From: Adenophora triphylla var. japonica
Taxonomy: Eukaryota; Streptophyta; Magnoliopsida; Asterales; Campanulaceae
Direction: 5' to 3'
DNA length: 64,000 nucleotides
Assembly (NCBI GenBank): GCA_022495995.1
Contig: JAFEMH010007493.1
Coordinates: forward strand, 23,715 to 87,714
This document shows, piece by piece, positions 44,186 through 55,244 of the stretch (its first letter is position 1; each line of letters begins with the position of its first letter). The position numbers and the translations under genes were made by a program. The notes beneath the pieces are model-generated. The model was not told the origin of the DNA. It did not search any database and was given only the letters and a program-made list of their open reading frames with translations.

Positions 44186-44233
44186 AGGATTCCTACGTAT
44201 CCCTTAGCGGGAATCAAGCCTGGTCGTAGTTCA
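44180..44233. other. CTACG/CGTAG hairpin box, W copy 2
   Basis: TTCCTACGTATCCCTTAGCG then GGAATCAAGCC and GTCGTAGTTC. Right border of the minisatellite, same orientation as copy 1. Confidence 0.55.
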
Positions 44234-44339
44234 GAGGTCGTGAAATTGTGAGTGTATGCGGGCGTGGTGGTGCCCTGAAGTGTCGTGTGACCGCCGAGGT
44301 CGACTGTAAGGACGTGGTGGCGTCCTGAGATGGAAATTT

Positions 44340-44710
44340 TACGATTTTGCGAATCGGGTGGTTTAAGGCCTTCCGGGCCGGAGATAGTGATTTGGGCGGT
44401 TTATACGGTCTTTCGGACCGAGTGGTTTAAAGCCTTTCGGGCTGGAGGTAGTGATTTGGGAGGTTTATACGGTCTTCCGGACCGAGTGATTTAAAGCCTT
44501 CAGGGCTGGAGATAGAATTTTGTCTTCTGGCTGCGGTTGCGTCATGTATGAGGACTTGATTCATCTTCTGACTGCGGTTGTGTCATGTATGAGGACTTGA
44601 TTCGTCTTTTGACTGCGGTTGTGTCATGTATGAGGACTTGATTTGTCTTCTGACTGCGGTTGTGTCATGTATGAGGACTTGATTCGTCTTCTGACTGCGG
44701 TTTGCGGAGG
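44340..44710. repeat. Two further short tandem arrays of element W
   Basis: 44345-44510: two units of about 84 bases (CGGTTTATACGGTCTTTCGG and AAGCCTTTCGGGCTGGAG). 44515-44705: four to five units of about 44 bases with GACTGCGGTTGTGTCATGTA. Non-coding. Confidence 0.8.
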
Positions 44711-45463
44711 CGTGGCTGCCTTGTGATTTGATTGTGAGAGGCGTGGATGCCTCATGTTTTGTCCGCTGGGGAGAAGGTTGGACTTACAATGACTGCCGAT
44801 GTTCATCTGTTGGGGATCATCGTGGCCTTGTAGGGGCTTTTTCTGCTGAGAATGTGACTTCAGGCTTACTTTGATGGCCGGTGGTTGATTCACCATTTGG
44901 CGTTTTGGAGGCGTTTTGTGCCTTGAGATTTGTGCTGGGAGGTGCTGGCTCCTTTTGCGCTTGTTTTACCGTTTAGTGGGCGAGGTCCGGGCTTACGATG
45001 ACGGCCGGTGCTGGGGATATGCGGTCTTGTACGAATTCCCTTTTGACTTGCTGAGGAAGGAGCTCGGGCTTACTTTGATGGCCGGTGCTTGAGTTGCCGT
45101 TTAGTGGGCAAAATTCGGACTTACGATGATGGCTGGGGTTGGTTTTGTTGGGTTAAGGACCAAACTGCATTGAATCTGCTGAAATGGGCCTTTGGATAGC
45201 CAGGGGCAAAGATTATAAGGGCAAAGAAGTAATTTGGTCACGGGTTGCAAGAAGGTCCGTACGGATCTTCTCCCTCTGCAAAGAGGTCCATACGGACCAG
45301 CGTTGAATTTTACAGTTTCCAGATTTTGAAAGGCTTTAAAACCGAGGCACCCCTTCATTCTTCTTCTTCCAGTGCGTGAACCAGCGAGAGAGAAGGAGAG
45401 AAAACTCCATTTTTGCACCAAAATCCTTAGAAAATTCTCCATTTTTAGCTTGATTTGCTTGTA
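44711..45463 (+). promoter_or_regulatory. Upstream region of the W PMD-like gene
   Basis: Degenerate repeats (GATGGCCGGTGCT and GGACTTACGATGA words) to about 45140. Palindromes TCCGTACGGA (45256-45265) and TCCATACGGA (45287-45296) and a TATA-like GGCTTTAAAACC (about 45331-45342) lie in front of the ATG at 45464. Confidence 0.5.
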
Positions 45464-45631
45464 ATGGCGGAAGGATCAAGGAGAGGACGTCGTCAACGGA
45501 GCCGAGATGTGATCGAGCAAAGGATGGAGCTTCAAAGAAATTGCATCTCCTTCGTGCCTTCTTCGAAGAACCCGGATGTGTTGTACCTGAATCCGGAGGT
45601 GCATAATCGGCGAGTTAGGAACGTCGGGGAG
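45464..45631 (+). pseudogene. First exon of a PMD-like gene (element W), rest lost
   Basis: Starts MAEGSRRGRRQRSRDVIEQR and ends RRVRNVGE at 45631, followed by a GTAAGA donor. The exon is 168 bases (56 codons), exactly the length of exon 1 of the PMD-like gene in element Z (56647-56814). A basic, arginine-rich N-terminus is shared in character. The rest of the gene is replaced by the LTR of element Y at 46033. Assignment rests on position, exon size and similarity of layout rather than on the domain itself. Confidence 0.5.
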
Positions 45632-46271
45632 GTAAGAAATCAATTTCTTCTTGATTCCTTGCTTGAATTTTTGAATGCTAGAACTAGGTTTTAGTTTTTC
45701 GTATATTTGGGGCTTTTGTTGTTTGCCATGCTTTTTGTGAAATTCGTGATGAATTGTTGAAGTTGAGCATGTAAACATCGTGGGTATGTGATTTTTGTGC
45801 AAAAATGTGTAGATTAGCTCTTATTTGTAAAAATAAAGTGCCTCTCTATGAAATGCATGCTTTGGTATTTTGTACCTTATGCTATTTCTGTATGTACATT
45901 GTGAGAAAAATTGCCATGTAGGGACAAATCTTGTGAAAAATGTGACATGTGTCGTGTATTTGTGACGGGTTTTGTCTGAAAGTATGTGTCGTGTAGGGAC
46001 GGACTTTTCTTTTTGAAAATGTGTTATGCAGTTGTAAGTACCCAAATCTGGCTCATGCCTTCCGGTTAAATTTTCCGGCAATTTCGGTAAGTTTCCCGGT
46101 AATTCCCCGAACCTTCCTAGTGTTCCGAAAATATTCCGGAACTGTTCCAAATTAATTAAGGGCTGAAAGGGAGGCTTATCCATTAAGAAACACGTTTTTC
46201 TTAATTGGGAGGAAAGTTCTAGAATTTGCCACCTTGCATGTTTCTAGAAATGCTGAGTCACAAGGGATAAT

Positions 46272-46345
46272 GTCGCACGGCTGCATTAGCCCAAGGTCTC
46301 TGGCCGCACGGCTTCATTGGCCTTATCCAGACTGCCTATAAATAG
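46272..46345 (+). promoter_or_regulatory. Element Y promoter
   Basis: GTCGCACGGC (46272-46281) and GCCGCACGGC (46303-46312) lie upstream of the TATA box (46336-46345). The second is a CCG-NN-CGG form with centre CA. Confidence 0.55.
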
Positions 46346-47559
46346 AGCCCTCCTCTACCCATTTTAAAAATAACAACAATACCATCAATCACACATAATA
46401 CGAAGAAGACACTCCCAAGAGCTGCTGGAAGTCCAAGAAGGTGAAGAAGAAGGCCAAGAAGCCACCTCCCTCCTCCTTGAAGATCCCAAGATCAACCTTT
46501 CCACCTAGCTCAATCCAAAGAAGAAGAGGAAGCCATTGGTAACCTCTCACGCCCTAAACTTGCATCCTAATTGCTCTATGTGATTCTAATTGCTCATTGC
46601 ATTTCATATAATTGCTATTATCTTGTTTGGGACTTGGTAGATTAAAGATCATATCTTTATACCCCCTTTCCCCCTTTGCATGCATTAGGCATCCTTTGCC
46701 ATTAAAGATGTAATCTTTTGAATCAAAGGTGCATCCTTTGCACCTAAAAACCCTATTTTTATATAAAAATATCATCTTCATGCATTCTTTGCATAAAAAA
46801 ATCCAATCTTTATGATAAAAATGCATCCTTTGCATATGAAATCCTTTTTTAAGCATCCTTTGCATTAAAGATCATATCTTTATCCTAAATTAGCATCCTA
46901 TGCTTTCAAAATACAATCTTCATGCATCCTTTGCATATTTAAATCCCAATTTCTTCATAAAAATGCATCCTTTGCATAAAAATCATGTCTTTATGCATGC
47001 TTTGCAAATAAAGATCATTTCTTTAAATCAAATGCATTCTTTGCAATCCAAAAATGTCATCTTTTCACTAAAAATGTCATTTTTACATGCATTCCCCCAT
47101 GTCCCCATTAGCAACCTTGGAACGGACCGGTGTAAAAGATCCTATCTTTACATCGTTCCTTACATAAAGGTTTCATAATTTCTTTAGAAAGGGACAACCT
47201 TGAACCCTATATCTCCGATTATCACTTAAGATGAGTATGAAGCATCTATATGAGCTCGACCATCTTAAAGTGTAGGATTGATGGGCTAAGGACCCTCCTT
47301 TTCTAAAAGAACCTCACCTTTGACTATAAAGAGAGTCATTCTCTCGATCATGCAAAGTCCCGAGGTTAAGAATGCAATGATCACAAGTCCAAGATGAGGA
47401 CGGGATCATAATCCCGAATACATAAAATCCAAGAAATCCCGAGCGACAACCAATAAATGGTTTGTACGTCCGGAAGACGACTTGGGACATTCCCCCCTTT
47501 ATTTTCAAACACATGCACACAAGAAAGCACGCAAGCAAGCACGATTAATGGGATCTTGG

Positions 47560-47633
47560 GAGACTTGCTCCGGCAAGGCACCTTGGGTGAACGACGATCC
47601 GTTCTTCCCAAGGGGTAACTTAACCTCCGAACC
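47560..47633 (+). ncRNA. U5 double hairpin of element Y
   Basis: Stem I CTTGC-tccg-GCAAG and stem II CCTTGGG/CCCAAGG, then ACCTCCGAACCC. Both stems differ in sequence from those of L1 and Z, yet remain fully paired. Confidence 0.65.
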
Positions 47634-47767
47634 CATAAAACCTTTTTTTCAAAGTTTTGAGGTAATCAAAATGGCGTGGCGACTCCGTTTTTCAAAATAA
47701 ACCGGATGTCTTCAAACTCGCGTGAATTTCCAAATACAACCGAAATTTGGGGCACACATTCACAGTT

Positions 47768-47785
47768 TGGCGACTCCGCTGGGGA
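47768..47785 (+). promoter_or_regulatory. Primer-binding site of element Y
   Basis: TGGCGACTCCGCTGGGGA starts three bases after the LTR end. It is TGG-initiated, as required for pairing with a tRNA CCA end. The tRNA is not identified. Confidence 0.65.
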
Positions 47786-49526
47786 AAACCCAAAGGAGAA
47801 AAGCTTTATTTTCAAACAAAAAAATCGATACTCGGTATATAGGTGGAAACCACTTAACCTTCCTGTACACTCCCTGATGTGGAAGTTGGGATAACCGGTG
47901 GTTTAACAATCCCACGTACCAGTATCCCTTTTCGAAAAAAAAAAATTTGAAAAAAATAAAAGAAAGCTTTTCCCTTTGAGCGGGTTAGACTCCCGTCGCT
48001 GATTTCATTAATCGTGCTTGCTTTCTTTACCTTGCATTGCATCATTTGCATCTTGGAATCTGTGCATACTTTGAACGGGAAACAACCGAAAAAAAAAAAA
48101 AAGAAAAAAAAAATAGCAAAGGAGTGGAACTGGAAAATTGATCCATGCGGTCGTACGGCTCAATCCTCCTTGGATTCGGCCAGGGCGACCTCGGTGGCAA
48201 TTCCACCGGGAAAAATCATGGTTAATACGCGGTCATAGCGGCTTGGGGCTACTCGGCTCCATGGCGGCAGGGCTCCCGAGAAAATTTACGTGCTTACGTG
48301 CTGCATTTTCCCCGTCCCGAAAATCATTCCTTTAAAACACATTTCATGAAAATCTCTGTTTTAACTCAAAAGGAACATTTTTAGGAGACCGCACACTACG
48401 CGCACGATATATCTGTACACTTTGCACGCACGTCCTTCAAACCCGGAGTGGTTCCAGTGCGATCACGGACGGCCTTACGATGCTCCCGGGCGCGCACGGA
48501 ATCATTCCAACCTCCCCATGGCGGCCGGTGTCGACCGATGCACGGTCAGGTGTCACACGTTTCAAAAAACCATGACTTTTGGTTGGTTTTTGGTCTAGTC
48601 CGTGTCATATAGCCCGGTTGCATACCCTCGTAAAGGTCAAGCCTTAGTTCATAACGGAAGCCAAGATTTTCGCTCAAGCGGAACTACGCAAAATTCCGAC
48701 AAGGAAAAATTGGTAGGATCTTGACTCAGGACATTGACTTTGACCTTGACCCGAACGGAATGCGTAAGAGTCGAGACCGAGTCTTTGCCAACAAATCAAA
48801 AGATCTTTCGCTCAAGCGAAGCTACGCAAAATTCCGACAAGGAAAAATTGGCAAGATCTTGACCCGGCATTAACTTCGATTCGACTCGCGCCCGGCGTAT
48901 GCAACGAAGTTCAATGTGACCTTTGTGTCATCCGACTTTTGCCGCCCGACCCATGCCTATTATCTTCTCGGACATTACCGAAAGTCAAAACGTCATTCGC
49001 TCAAGCGAAAACTACGCAAAAATTTCGTTAAGGCGAGAAGACGAGACTTTCCCGGTATTGCCTTGACTATAATCCGCATCGCTCGTGCGTTAAAAGGTCC
49101 TATGACCCGCTAGACCCGTTAGGAGCGTTCTTTACTCTCGGTCGGTGGGATCCGCGTGCCCTATAGGACCCTCGCCGGGCATCCACCTGGGAGGTCGAAA
49201 TACGGGTGGAATACGAGGGGCTTATAGACGTAGTGACGGAACCCGGCGATCCGGGATCTAGAGTAGTTGCGAAAAAAGAAGGGCCAAATCCTTTTCCAAC
49301 CAAATAGATATTAATAAAAGACAACTGTTTTAAGTAAAAATTTGGAAGATTCTAATTTGCATATTGCACGAGCCTTGACTAAACACCTACCCCAGAGTCT
49401 AAACCTTTCCTATCCCTTTCCCGGCGAGAAAGAAGTGGGTGAGAACAAGGTCGGCTGACTTGTTAGCGCGAGAATTCTCAGACGGTTCGCCAGAATCCTC
49501 AGTTTTGCCAGCTTTCCAGTGTCAAA
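47786..49526 (+). other. Leader of element Y
   Basis: Non-coding. Three copies of a motif with TTCGCTCAAGCGAA-type palindrome followed by CTACGCAAAATTCCGACAAGG occur near 48669, 48806 and 48995 (the third diverges after CTACGCAAA). An A-rich run is at 48089-48112. No credible gag frame. Confidence 0.55.
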
Positions 49527-49736
49527 ATGGCCAACATGGTAGTCAACAATGGTAATGACCAAGTAGTCGGAGGGGCCATCCCAGTTCAGCCCAAGCCCCA
49601 TATATGGTATGATGTATGCGACTGTGAGGATTGTCTGGAATACGAGTATCAAGAATGGATTAATGAAGACGCTCCTTCAAGAAAGAAGAAGAAGAGAAAG
49701 TCCACACAGCAGAAATTAAAGGAAAGGTATGGCTAG
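49527..49736 (+). CDS. Short frame of element Y, unknown
   Basis: A 69-codon frame starting MANMVVNNGNDQVVGGAIPV, with a small cysteine cluster (CDCEDC) and a basic end (SRKKKKRKSTQQKLKER). It may be the start of a polyprotein or of a spliced gene. It does not resemble a gag domain I know. The following 900 bases are in broken frames. Confidence 0.3.
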   Translation: MANMVVNNGNDQVVGGAIPVQPKPHIWYDVCDCEDCLEYEYQEWINEDAPSRKKKKRKSTQQKLKERYG

Positions 49737-50616
49737 GAGACAAGAGCGTGGGAACTTTAGGGAGCCTTCGGCAAATTTGACTACTACGTCAGTTATGCCA
49801 AACAGCCCGCCAAGGAACCCATCATTCAAAGCACAGTCCAGCCTGATACCCCTATGGACAGTGATCCTCTTGAAGCAGAAAGTGCTGAATTTGTGGCCAT
49901 TGTGAAATTCAATGAGAAGCTAAGCGGATCTAGAAGCGAGAATACGAAAGCCTATTGAATACGTAGCCGGTCAAGGAAGAATTAAGATCCCTTCGAAGAA
50001 GACTTCATCGGCATTATCCAGGCCAACCCTCCTGTTGGCTATATTGACAAGGTCGTGATGTCCAAGATCAGTAAAGTGAAAATGAGTTATCGGCGGTGCA
50101 TTGATAAGATGAGCCGGACTCTTGATCAATGAGCCCGGTTATCACCAGACGAGCTCGCCGAGAGATTGCATCAAGCTACTCTAGCTCCCCTCACTATCTT
50201 TCCATCGGTACCGGCACATCAATGATTTCCGGCAAGTTTTTGATCAATTTGAAGTCTCCAACTTTCTGAAGAACGCTGACAAAACTGCTACTCCCCAGGG
50301 CAACAGCAAGAAGGAGTGAGATCCCGGTCCAACCCTTGTCAAATACCCCGAGTCAATAAGTAGTGTAGGGTCCAGAGTCAGTAGCGTCTATTCAGTCGAG
50401 TCGGGAATCTTTGAATTCCAGGTCCTCCGAGTCATCCGAAGGCCGCACGCCTGAGGACTAGCAAAATGTAATCGATGTCATCTTTCCCCTTATTTTGGAT
50501 GAAATGACAGATCTTTCTGAGTATCCTCTGATTGCCAACTTAACAAATGATAAATTAACTCAAAACTTAACAACGAGTTAATAATGAATCATTTGAACAA
50601 GATGCAAACACACTAA
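49737..50616 (+). other. Decayed region of element Y between the leader frame and pol
   Basis: No open frame of note. A few polyprotein-like pieces (for example EFVAIVKFNEKL near 49890) suggest remains of the pre-RT region. Gag and protease appear deleted. Confidence 0.5.
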
Positions 50617-52718
50617 ATGAACAATACATTAAAGAAATCTTTAAGCGGGTTTCGGAAAAAGAGGAAAACCGGGCCCAAGTGCCGAGGAGGTTTTGACAAG
50701 TGTGAACTTGGGTACGTCGAGGAACCTAAAGAGACACGGATCGGAAACTTCTTCCGGGGGGTTGAACAGGACGGGCCCGATCGATGCGCTCGAGAGAATA
50801 CGTCGACGTGTTTGCATGGTCATACGAGGGATATGCCGGGGCTAGACGGTTCGATAGTAGAGCACGTAATCCCTCTAGCACCGGATGCTAAGCCGGTAAA
50901 GCGAAATTGAGGAAAATCAAGCCGAATGGTCTCTACGAGGTCAAAGAAGAAATTGAGAAGCTACTGCGGGTAGGATTCATCGTAGTCATCGAATATCCGA
51001 CATGGTTGTCCAATATTGTGACCGTCACCAAAGCCAATGGGAAGGTGCGCTCTTGTGTGGATTTCCGAGATCGAACAAGGCCGGCCCAAGGACGATTACC
51101 CTTTGCCAAACATAGACATCCTGGTGGACTCCACCGCCAACTACGAAGTCAAATCCTTTGTTGATGGCTTTGCGAGGCTACAACCGGATCAAGATGGCCG
51201 AGGAAGACCAAGAAAAGACTGACCTTCTTCACCACACCGTGGGAACTTCTTGCTATACGGTGATGCCATTTGGGCTTAAGAACGCCGGGGCTACTTACGA
51301 AAGGCGGCGGCGACCGCGCTTTTTCATGACATGATCCACAAGGAGATTGAGGTCTATGTAGACGACATGATAATTCACTCCCGGCGAGGATGGGCGGCAC
51401 TTTGTTGACCTACGGAAGTTCTTTGAGAGGCTGAGACAACATTCCATGAGACTAAACCACTGCTAAATGCACCTTCGGAGTAACAAGGGGAAAAGTGCTT
51501 GGGTATATGGTCACGGAGCGAGGTATCGAAGTTGACCCCCAAAGATCAAAGCCATTATGGATATGAGGCCACCTCAAACCCAGGACGAAGTCAAGAGCTT
51601 TATGGGAAAAGCTGCGTACATCGGCCGTTTCGTCAATCAGTTGACCACTATGTGCGAGCCCATCTTCAAGCTCATGAAGAAGAATGTAGACACGAGAATG
51701 GACCGAAGAATGCCGGGATGCTTTTGACCGAGATTAAGGCATACTTGGTACATCCTCCGGTGCTATGCCCCCACATAGACAGAAACCTCTTACGCTCTAT
51801 CTCACTCATCCGATACGGCGGTTGGGGCTATGCTTGCTCGGGAGAAGAAAGACTCTCGGGTAGAGAATGCCATTTTACTTTGTCGGCCGGAAGGCTGCGG
51901 GGAAGTGAGCTCAATTACTCGGCATGTGAAAAGACCTGTGCGGGGTAGTGCAGGTGAGTCGGCAAGTTGAAGCATTATATGCGAAGCCCACCGTGAATTT
52001 GGTCTCAAAAATGGACCCCATCAAGTACATCTTTGATAAGCCTTCCCTCTCGATGCGTCTGGCAAAGTGGTCCTTCTTCTTAGCAGAGTGCGACATCAAC
52101 TATGTGACCGAGAAAGGCCATCGAGGTCAAGCATTGTCGAGACCACTGGCGAACTTCCCCGGTAATGAGGACGAAGGCACGAACCCCAATTCCCGGATGA
52201 AGGGATCTTCGCGGTTGAGCCAGAAAACCGATGGCAATTATTCTTTGACGGAGCCGCTAACAAAAGAGGAATGGCGTCGGGATGCTACTTGAAGTCGATC
52301 CGAAAGATGAGTATATCACCCATAGCCCACAAGTTGAACTTCCTCGCCACGAACAATGTCGCCGAGTACTGAAGCTTGCATTCTTTGGTTTGGAAGCTGC
52401 CTTAGAAAGGAATGTCAAGGAGCTTGAAGTTTATGGAGACTCGGCCACGATCATCAACCGGGTTTCCAATAAATGGAAAGGCTGTGGACCACTAATCTGC
52501 AGCGGTATCATGCCCGTATGGAGTAGTTATTTGGACGGATTCGGAGAAGTGACTTTTCACTACTTGCCAAGGGAAAAGAACAGTTCGCGAGATGCCCTAG
52601 CTACTCTAGCCTCATTGGTAGAGATCCCCGAGGGAAAAGCCATAAAACCCTTCCGAGTGGGTAGAAGAGAAGCCCCAGCCTTCTGTTGTGAAGTAGACCT
52701 GGGACCCGAGTGTGATGA
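50617..52718 (+). pseudogene. Pol of element Y: RT and dual RNase H (frameshifted)
   Basis: Plus-strand Tat-like pol. The pre-RT segment has LDGSIVEHVIPLAPDAKPVK (about 50850-50905). RT follows with GLYEVKEEIEKLLRVGFIVV, the palm near 51130-51190 in a changed frame, and the catalytic EVYVDDMIIHS near 51350-51380. RNase H has GSELNYSACEKTCAG (51900-51945). The second RNase H has LEAALERNVKELEVYGDSAT (52398-52450) and ending ALATLASLVEIPEG (52595-52640). At least eight shifts are present. It ends at the LTR of element Z. Confidence 0.88.
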
Positions 52719-54451
52719 TGTGTATCCGAAAATTTTCCCATTTTTATTTGAAAAAATCAACGAAACGGAGTCGCCACGCCATTTTAATTTTGAGGGCCAA
52801 AACTTTGAAAAAAGCCCGAGATCAGAGATTTAGGTTCGTAGGTCATGTTACACGCCGGGAAGGACGTTAGTGTGCACCCGGAATGCCTCGTAAAACGAGT
52901 CTTCCAAGCTAAAAATCATTTGTGTGTGTGTGTGTGTGTGTGTGTTTTGGCCAAAATAAGTTGGAACTCAGAAAAGTAAAAATTGGGATATCTTTTTAAG
53001 ACTTTAAACTGATCCCATGATTTTTTGGAAGATTTTTGGATTGAAATTTGGTACTCAAAAGACCTTTTGAAGTTGAGAGCCATTTCTGCCAGAATGAAAA
53101 AGGCAGTGGACCTTTGATTTTGAAATGAATTCAAGGGTCTTAAAACTTCATAATCTGGATAAACTCAGAGAATGAAAGTTGTTCCAGATACCTTAAATAA
53201 GATTTGTGCGAAGGAATTTTCCATTTCGGAGAATATTTGAGGGGTCAAAACCTTCTGGAAACCTCAGATATGAGATCTGGATTCCCAGAAGCTGATGAAC
53301 TAGCCTCTGAAAGAAAATTTGAAAAGAGGAGTTTTACTCACCCAAAAAATAAAGTAAAAATATGTATGGAAAGATCTGGATGTTGGCTACAAAAAGTGTT
53401 TTGTAGTAAACACCAAATTCCACATTTATCTGTGTCCAAAAAATTAGACCATGGACTGAGGTCTGAGAAAATTGCTACTGGACAGCAACTTCTCAAGAAA
53501 GAAAATATGATTTTAAGGGGGGTTTTGCATCCATGCTTGTCCCCATTTCCCTAGGTTTTGGTTAGTGATCACTTGACATTTTAGTGGTGAATCAACTATA
53601 CCCAACCATCCTTGGGGTACATTAGGACTAAGCATTTCATTTGCTTGGGAAGGGGATTTTTATCCTTTGAAAATGAGATTTGATGTTTGAAAATGGTTTT
53701 TAGGGTTTTGAAAATGAGTTTTCTTTGCAAGAAAGTAAGAGAACTTGAAAATAATGTTGATATTTGTAGAAGATCGTCCATGGAGATGGTCTTCCATGGT
53801 GATCTTCTTAGATCTAAAGCAAGAAGATGAAAGAACTACATTTTGTAGTTTGCAAATGCATGCATGGTTGGAGTTTAGGGTAAGGAGAAGGAGGGTTTAC
53901 CAATCTTCTTTGTGTTCTTGAGTTTTTGGCTTGAGTGTATGAGTGTTTAAGGCTTGAATATGAGAGTGAGTGGATGAGTGTGAGTTGGGAAAGATTGGAG
54001 AAAAAAAGGTGACAATTCTTGAAGAATTCTCACTGTTTTCTCTCTATATTTCGCCAGAGGTTCGGTGCAATTGGTGTTGTTTTTTTTCTTATTTTTGTGA
54101 CTGGAGGGCTCAATTTATAGCCCTCTGAAAATGACAGACTCATCCGCGCGGATAGGGTTGCTTGGCGTGCACTGTTCATTAAATGCAGCTCCAGCTTTGG
54201 ACAAGAGGAATATTTCTTTTTGAAATTTCAAATTAACAGCCAGTTTATTGTTCCCAGCCATTTCTATTTGTGGTTTTATTCCTTTTGTTTTACTTTTTGA
54301 GATTCTTTTTGAGGTTTAACCTTAAATAACAATGCCCATTTTACCCTCACTTTGTTAGAAAAGTTAGGATTGTTAGGAATTGTTAGAAATGTTATAACTT
54401 TCGTTAATTTTCTAACGAAAATTCTAACAAGCTCAAATTGGAGCACTTACA
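52719..54451 (-). repeat. 3' LTR of element Z (about 1.73 kb)
   Basis: On the minus strand starts TGTAAGTGCTCC at 54451. The other end is at 52719-52721 (TGTATCCG on the plus strand) with a few bases of doubt. It is the inverted relative of solo LTR L1, with matching blocks throughout. TATA box at 54111-54120, TCCGCGCGGA at 54143-54152, (TG)n at 52919-52944. Confidence 0.85.
52766..52912 (-). ncRNA. U5 double hairpin and primer-site-like repeat of element Z
   Basis: Minus strand: stem I CTCGT-ttt-ACGAG (52887-52899), stem II CCGGG/CCCGG, then TGGCGACTCCG at 52766-52776. Confidence 0.6.
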
Positions 54452-54495
54452 GTAGCCCCTCGGCGACGGCGCTTTCGAAGGAAGCGGGGTCGTCG
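54452..54495 (-). promoter_or_regulatory. Polypurine tract and adjacent hairpin of element Z
   Basis: CCGAGGGGCTAC on the minus strand directly before the LTR. The hairpin inside it has arms CGCTT and AAGCG, matching in position the CACTT/AAGTG hairpin of W. Confidence 0.65.
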
Positions 54496-54564
54496 ATAAG
54501 AGTAAGGCTCCATATTTGGCAGGATGATCGAGTGATCGGGTGGGCCGAACCCTAGCGATAGGCT

Positions 54565-54605
54565 ACTTACGTATCCCGAATGGAAATCAAGCCGGTCGTA
54601 GTTCG
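54565..54605. other. CTACG-type hairpin box, Z copy 1
   Basis: GGCTACTTACGTATCCCGAA then AAATCAAGCCGGTCGTAGTTC. Left border of the Z arrays. Confidence 0.5.
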
Positions 54606-54688
54606 GGTCTTTGACCACCGGAGATGATGGCGTTTTAGGTGCCTCGAACCCGATGAGCGAGTTCTGCAGTCGGTTCTTTGGAAAGAAA

Positions 54689-54890
54689 CTCTGCTGGGGA
54701 TAAGAGATGACCATTTTCGGTCTCGATGGCTATCCGCTCCTGCTGGGGATAGGAATGACCATTTTCGGTCGATGGCTATCCGCTCTGCTGGGGATAGGAA
54801 TGACCATTTTCGGTCTGATGGCTATCCGCTCTGCTGGGGATAGGAATGACCATTTTCGGTCTGATGGCTATCCGCTCTGCTGGGGATGAT
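54689..54890. repeat. Tandem array Z-a (unit about 46 bases, four copies)
   Basis: Units CTGCTGGGGATAGGAATGAC + CATTTTCGGTCTGATGGCTATCCG. Non-coding. Confidence 0.88.
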
Positions 54891-54914
54891 TGCGATTTAT
54901 CGCTTTCCTAGTGA

Positions 54915-55165
54915 TAGCGTCTTAGGTGCCTCAAACCTTGGAGATGGCATTTTAGGTGCCTCGAACCTTGGAGATGGCGTTTTAGGTGCCTCGAACCTTG
55001 ATGATGATGGCTTTTTAGGTGCCTCGGACCTTGAAGATGGCTTTTTAGGTGCCTCGGACCTTGATGATGGCGTTTTAGGTGCCTCGAACCTTGATGATGA
55101 TGGCTTTTTAGGTGCCTCGGACCTTGATGATGATGGCTTTTTAGGCGCCTCGGACCTTAATTTGA
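54915..55165. repeat. Tandem array Z-b (unit 30 or 33 bases, eight copies)
   Basis: Units with TTTTAGGTGCCTCGAACCTT + GATGATGGC. Unit length is a multiple of three, so one frame stays open (54886-55284) with repeats such as FLGASDLDDDG. I see no sign that it is translated. Confidence 0.85.
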
Positions 55166-55244
55166 AATGGCCTTTCGGTGGACTTCGTCTGCTGCCGAAG
55201 GAGAGGGTGACCGTTTTGGTCGAGGGGCTGGACCTAATGATAGG

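Larger units (their letters stand above)
41865..46032 (-). mobile_element. Element W: 3' part of a Tat-like element
   Basis: Minus-strand orientation. The 3' LTR is on the left (41865-43344), preceded on the minus strand by a polypurine tract. Internal DNA to the right holds two hairpin boxes, minisatellites and the first exon of an antisense PMD-like gene. It is cut at 46032 by the LTR of element Y. It entered element X within the RT. Confidence 0.8.
46033..47764 (+). repeat. 5' LTR of element Y (1732 bases)
   Basis: Begins TGTAAGTACCCAAATC and ends ACACATTCACA. TATA box CTATAAATAG at 46336-46345. R-U5 holds a long run of degenerate GCATCCTTTGCA repeats (46670-47060), a CA-rich stretch (47508-47520), the U5 double hairpin and a primer-site-like TGGCGACTCCG at 47677-47687. 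Confidence 0.88.
46033..52718 (+). mobile_element. Element Y: plus-strand Tat-like element, gag-deleted, 3'-truncated
   Basis: 5' LTR, primer-binding site, long leader, a short frame and decayed pol (RT and RNase H) on the plus strand. No gag or protease was recognised. It is cut near 52719 by the LTR of element Z. It entered element W inside the first intron of that element's PMD-like gene. Confidence 0.8.

Noticed and set aside
43541..44217. Long minus-strand frames (about 190-200 codons) with repeating CGHPGCHHV-like units
   Set aside because: They come from the 42-43-base minisatellite read in several frames. Unit length is not a multiple of three throughout, so no frame is favoured.
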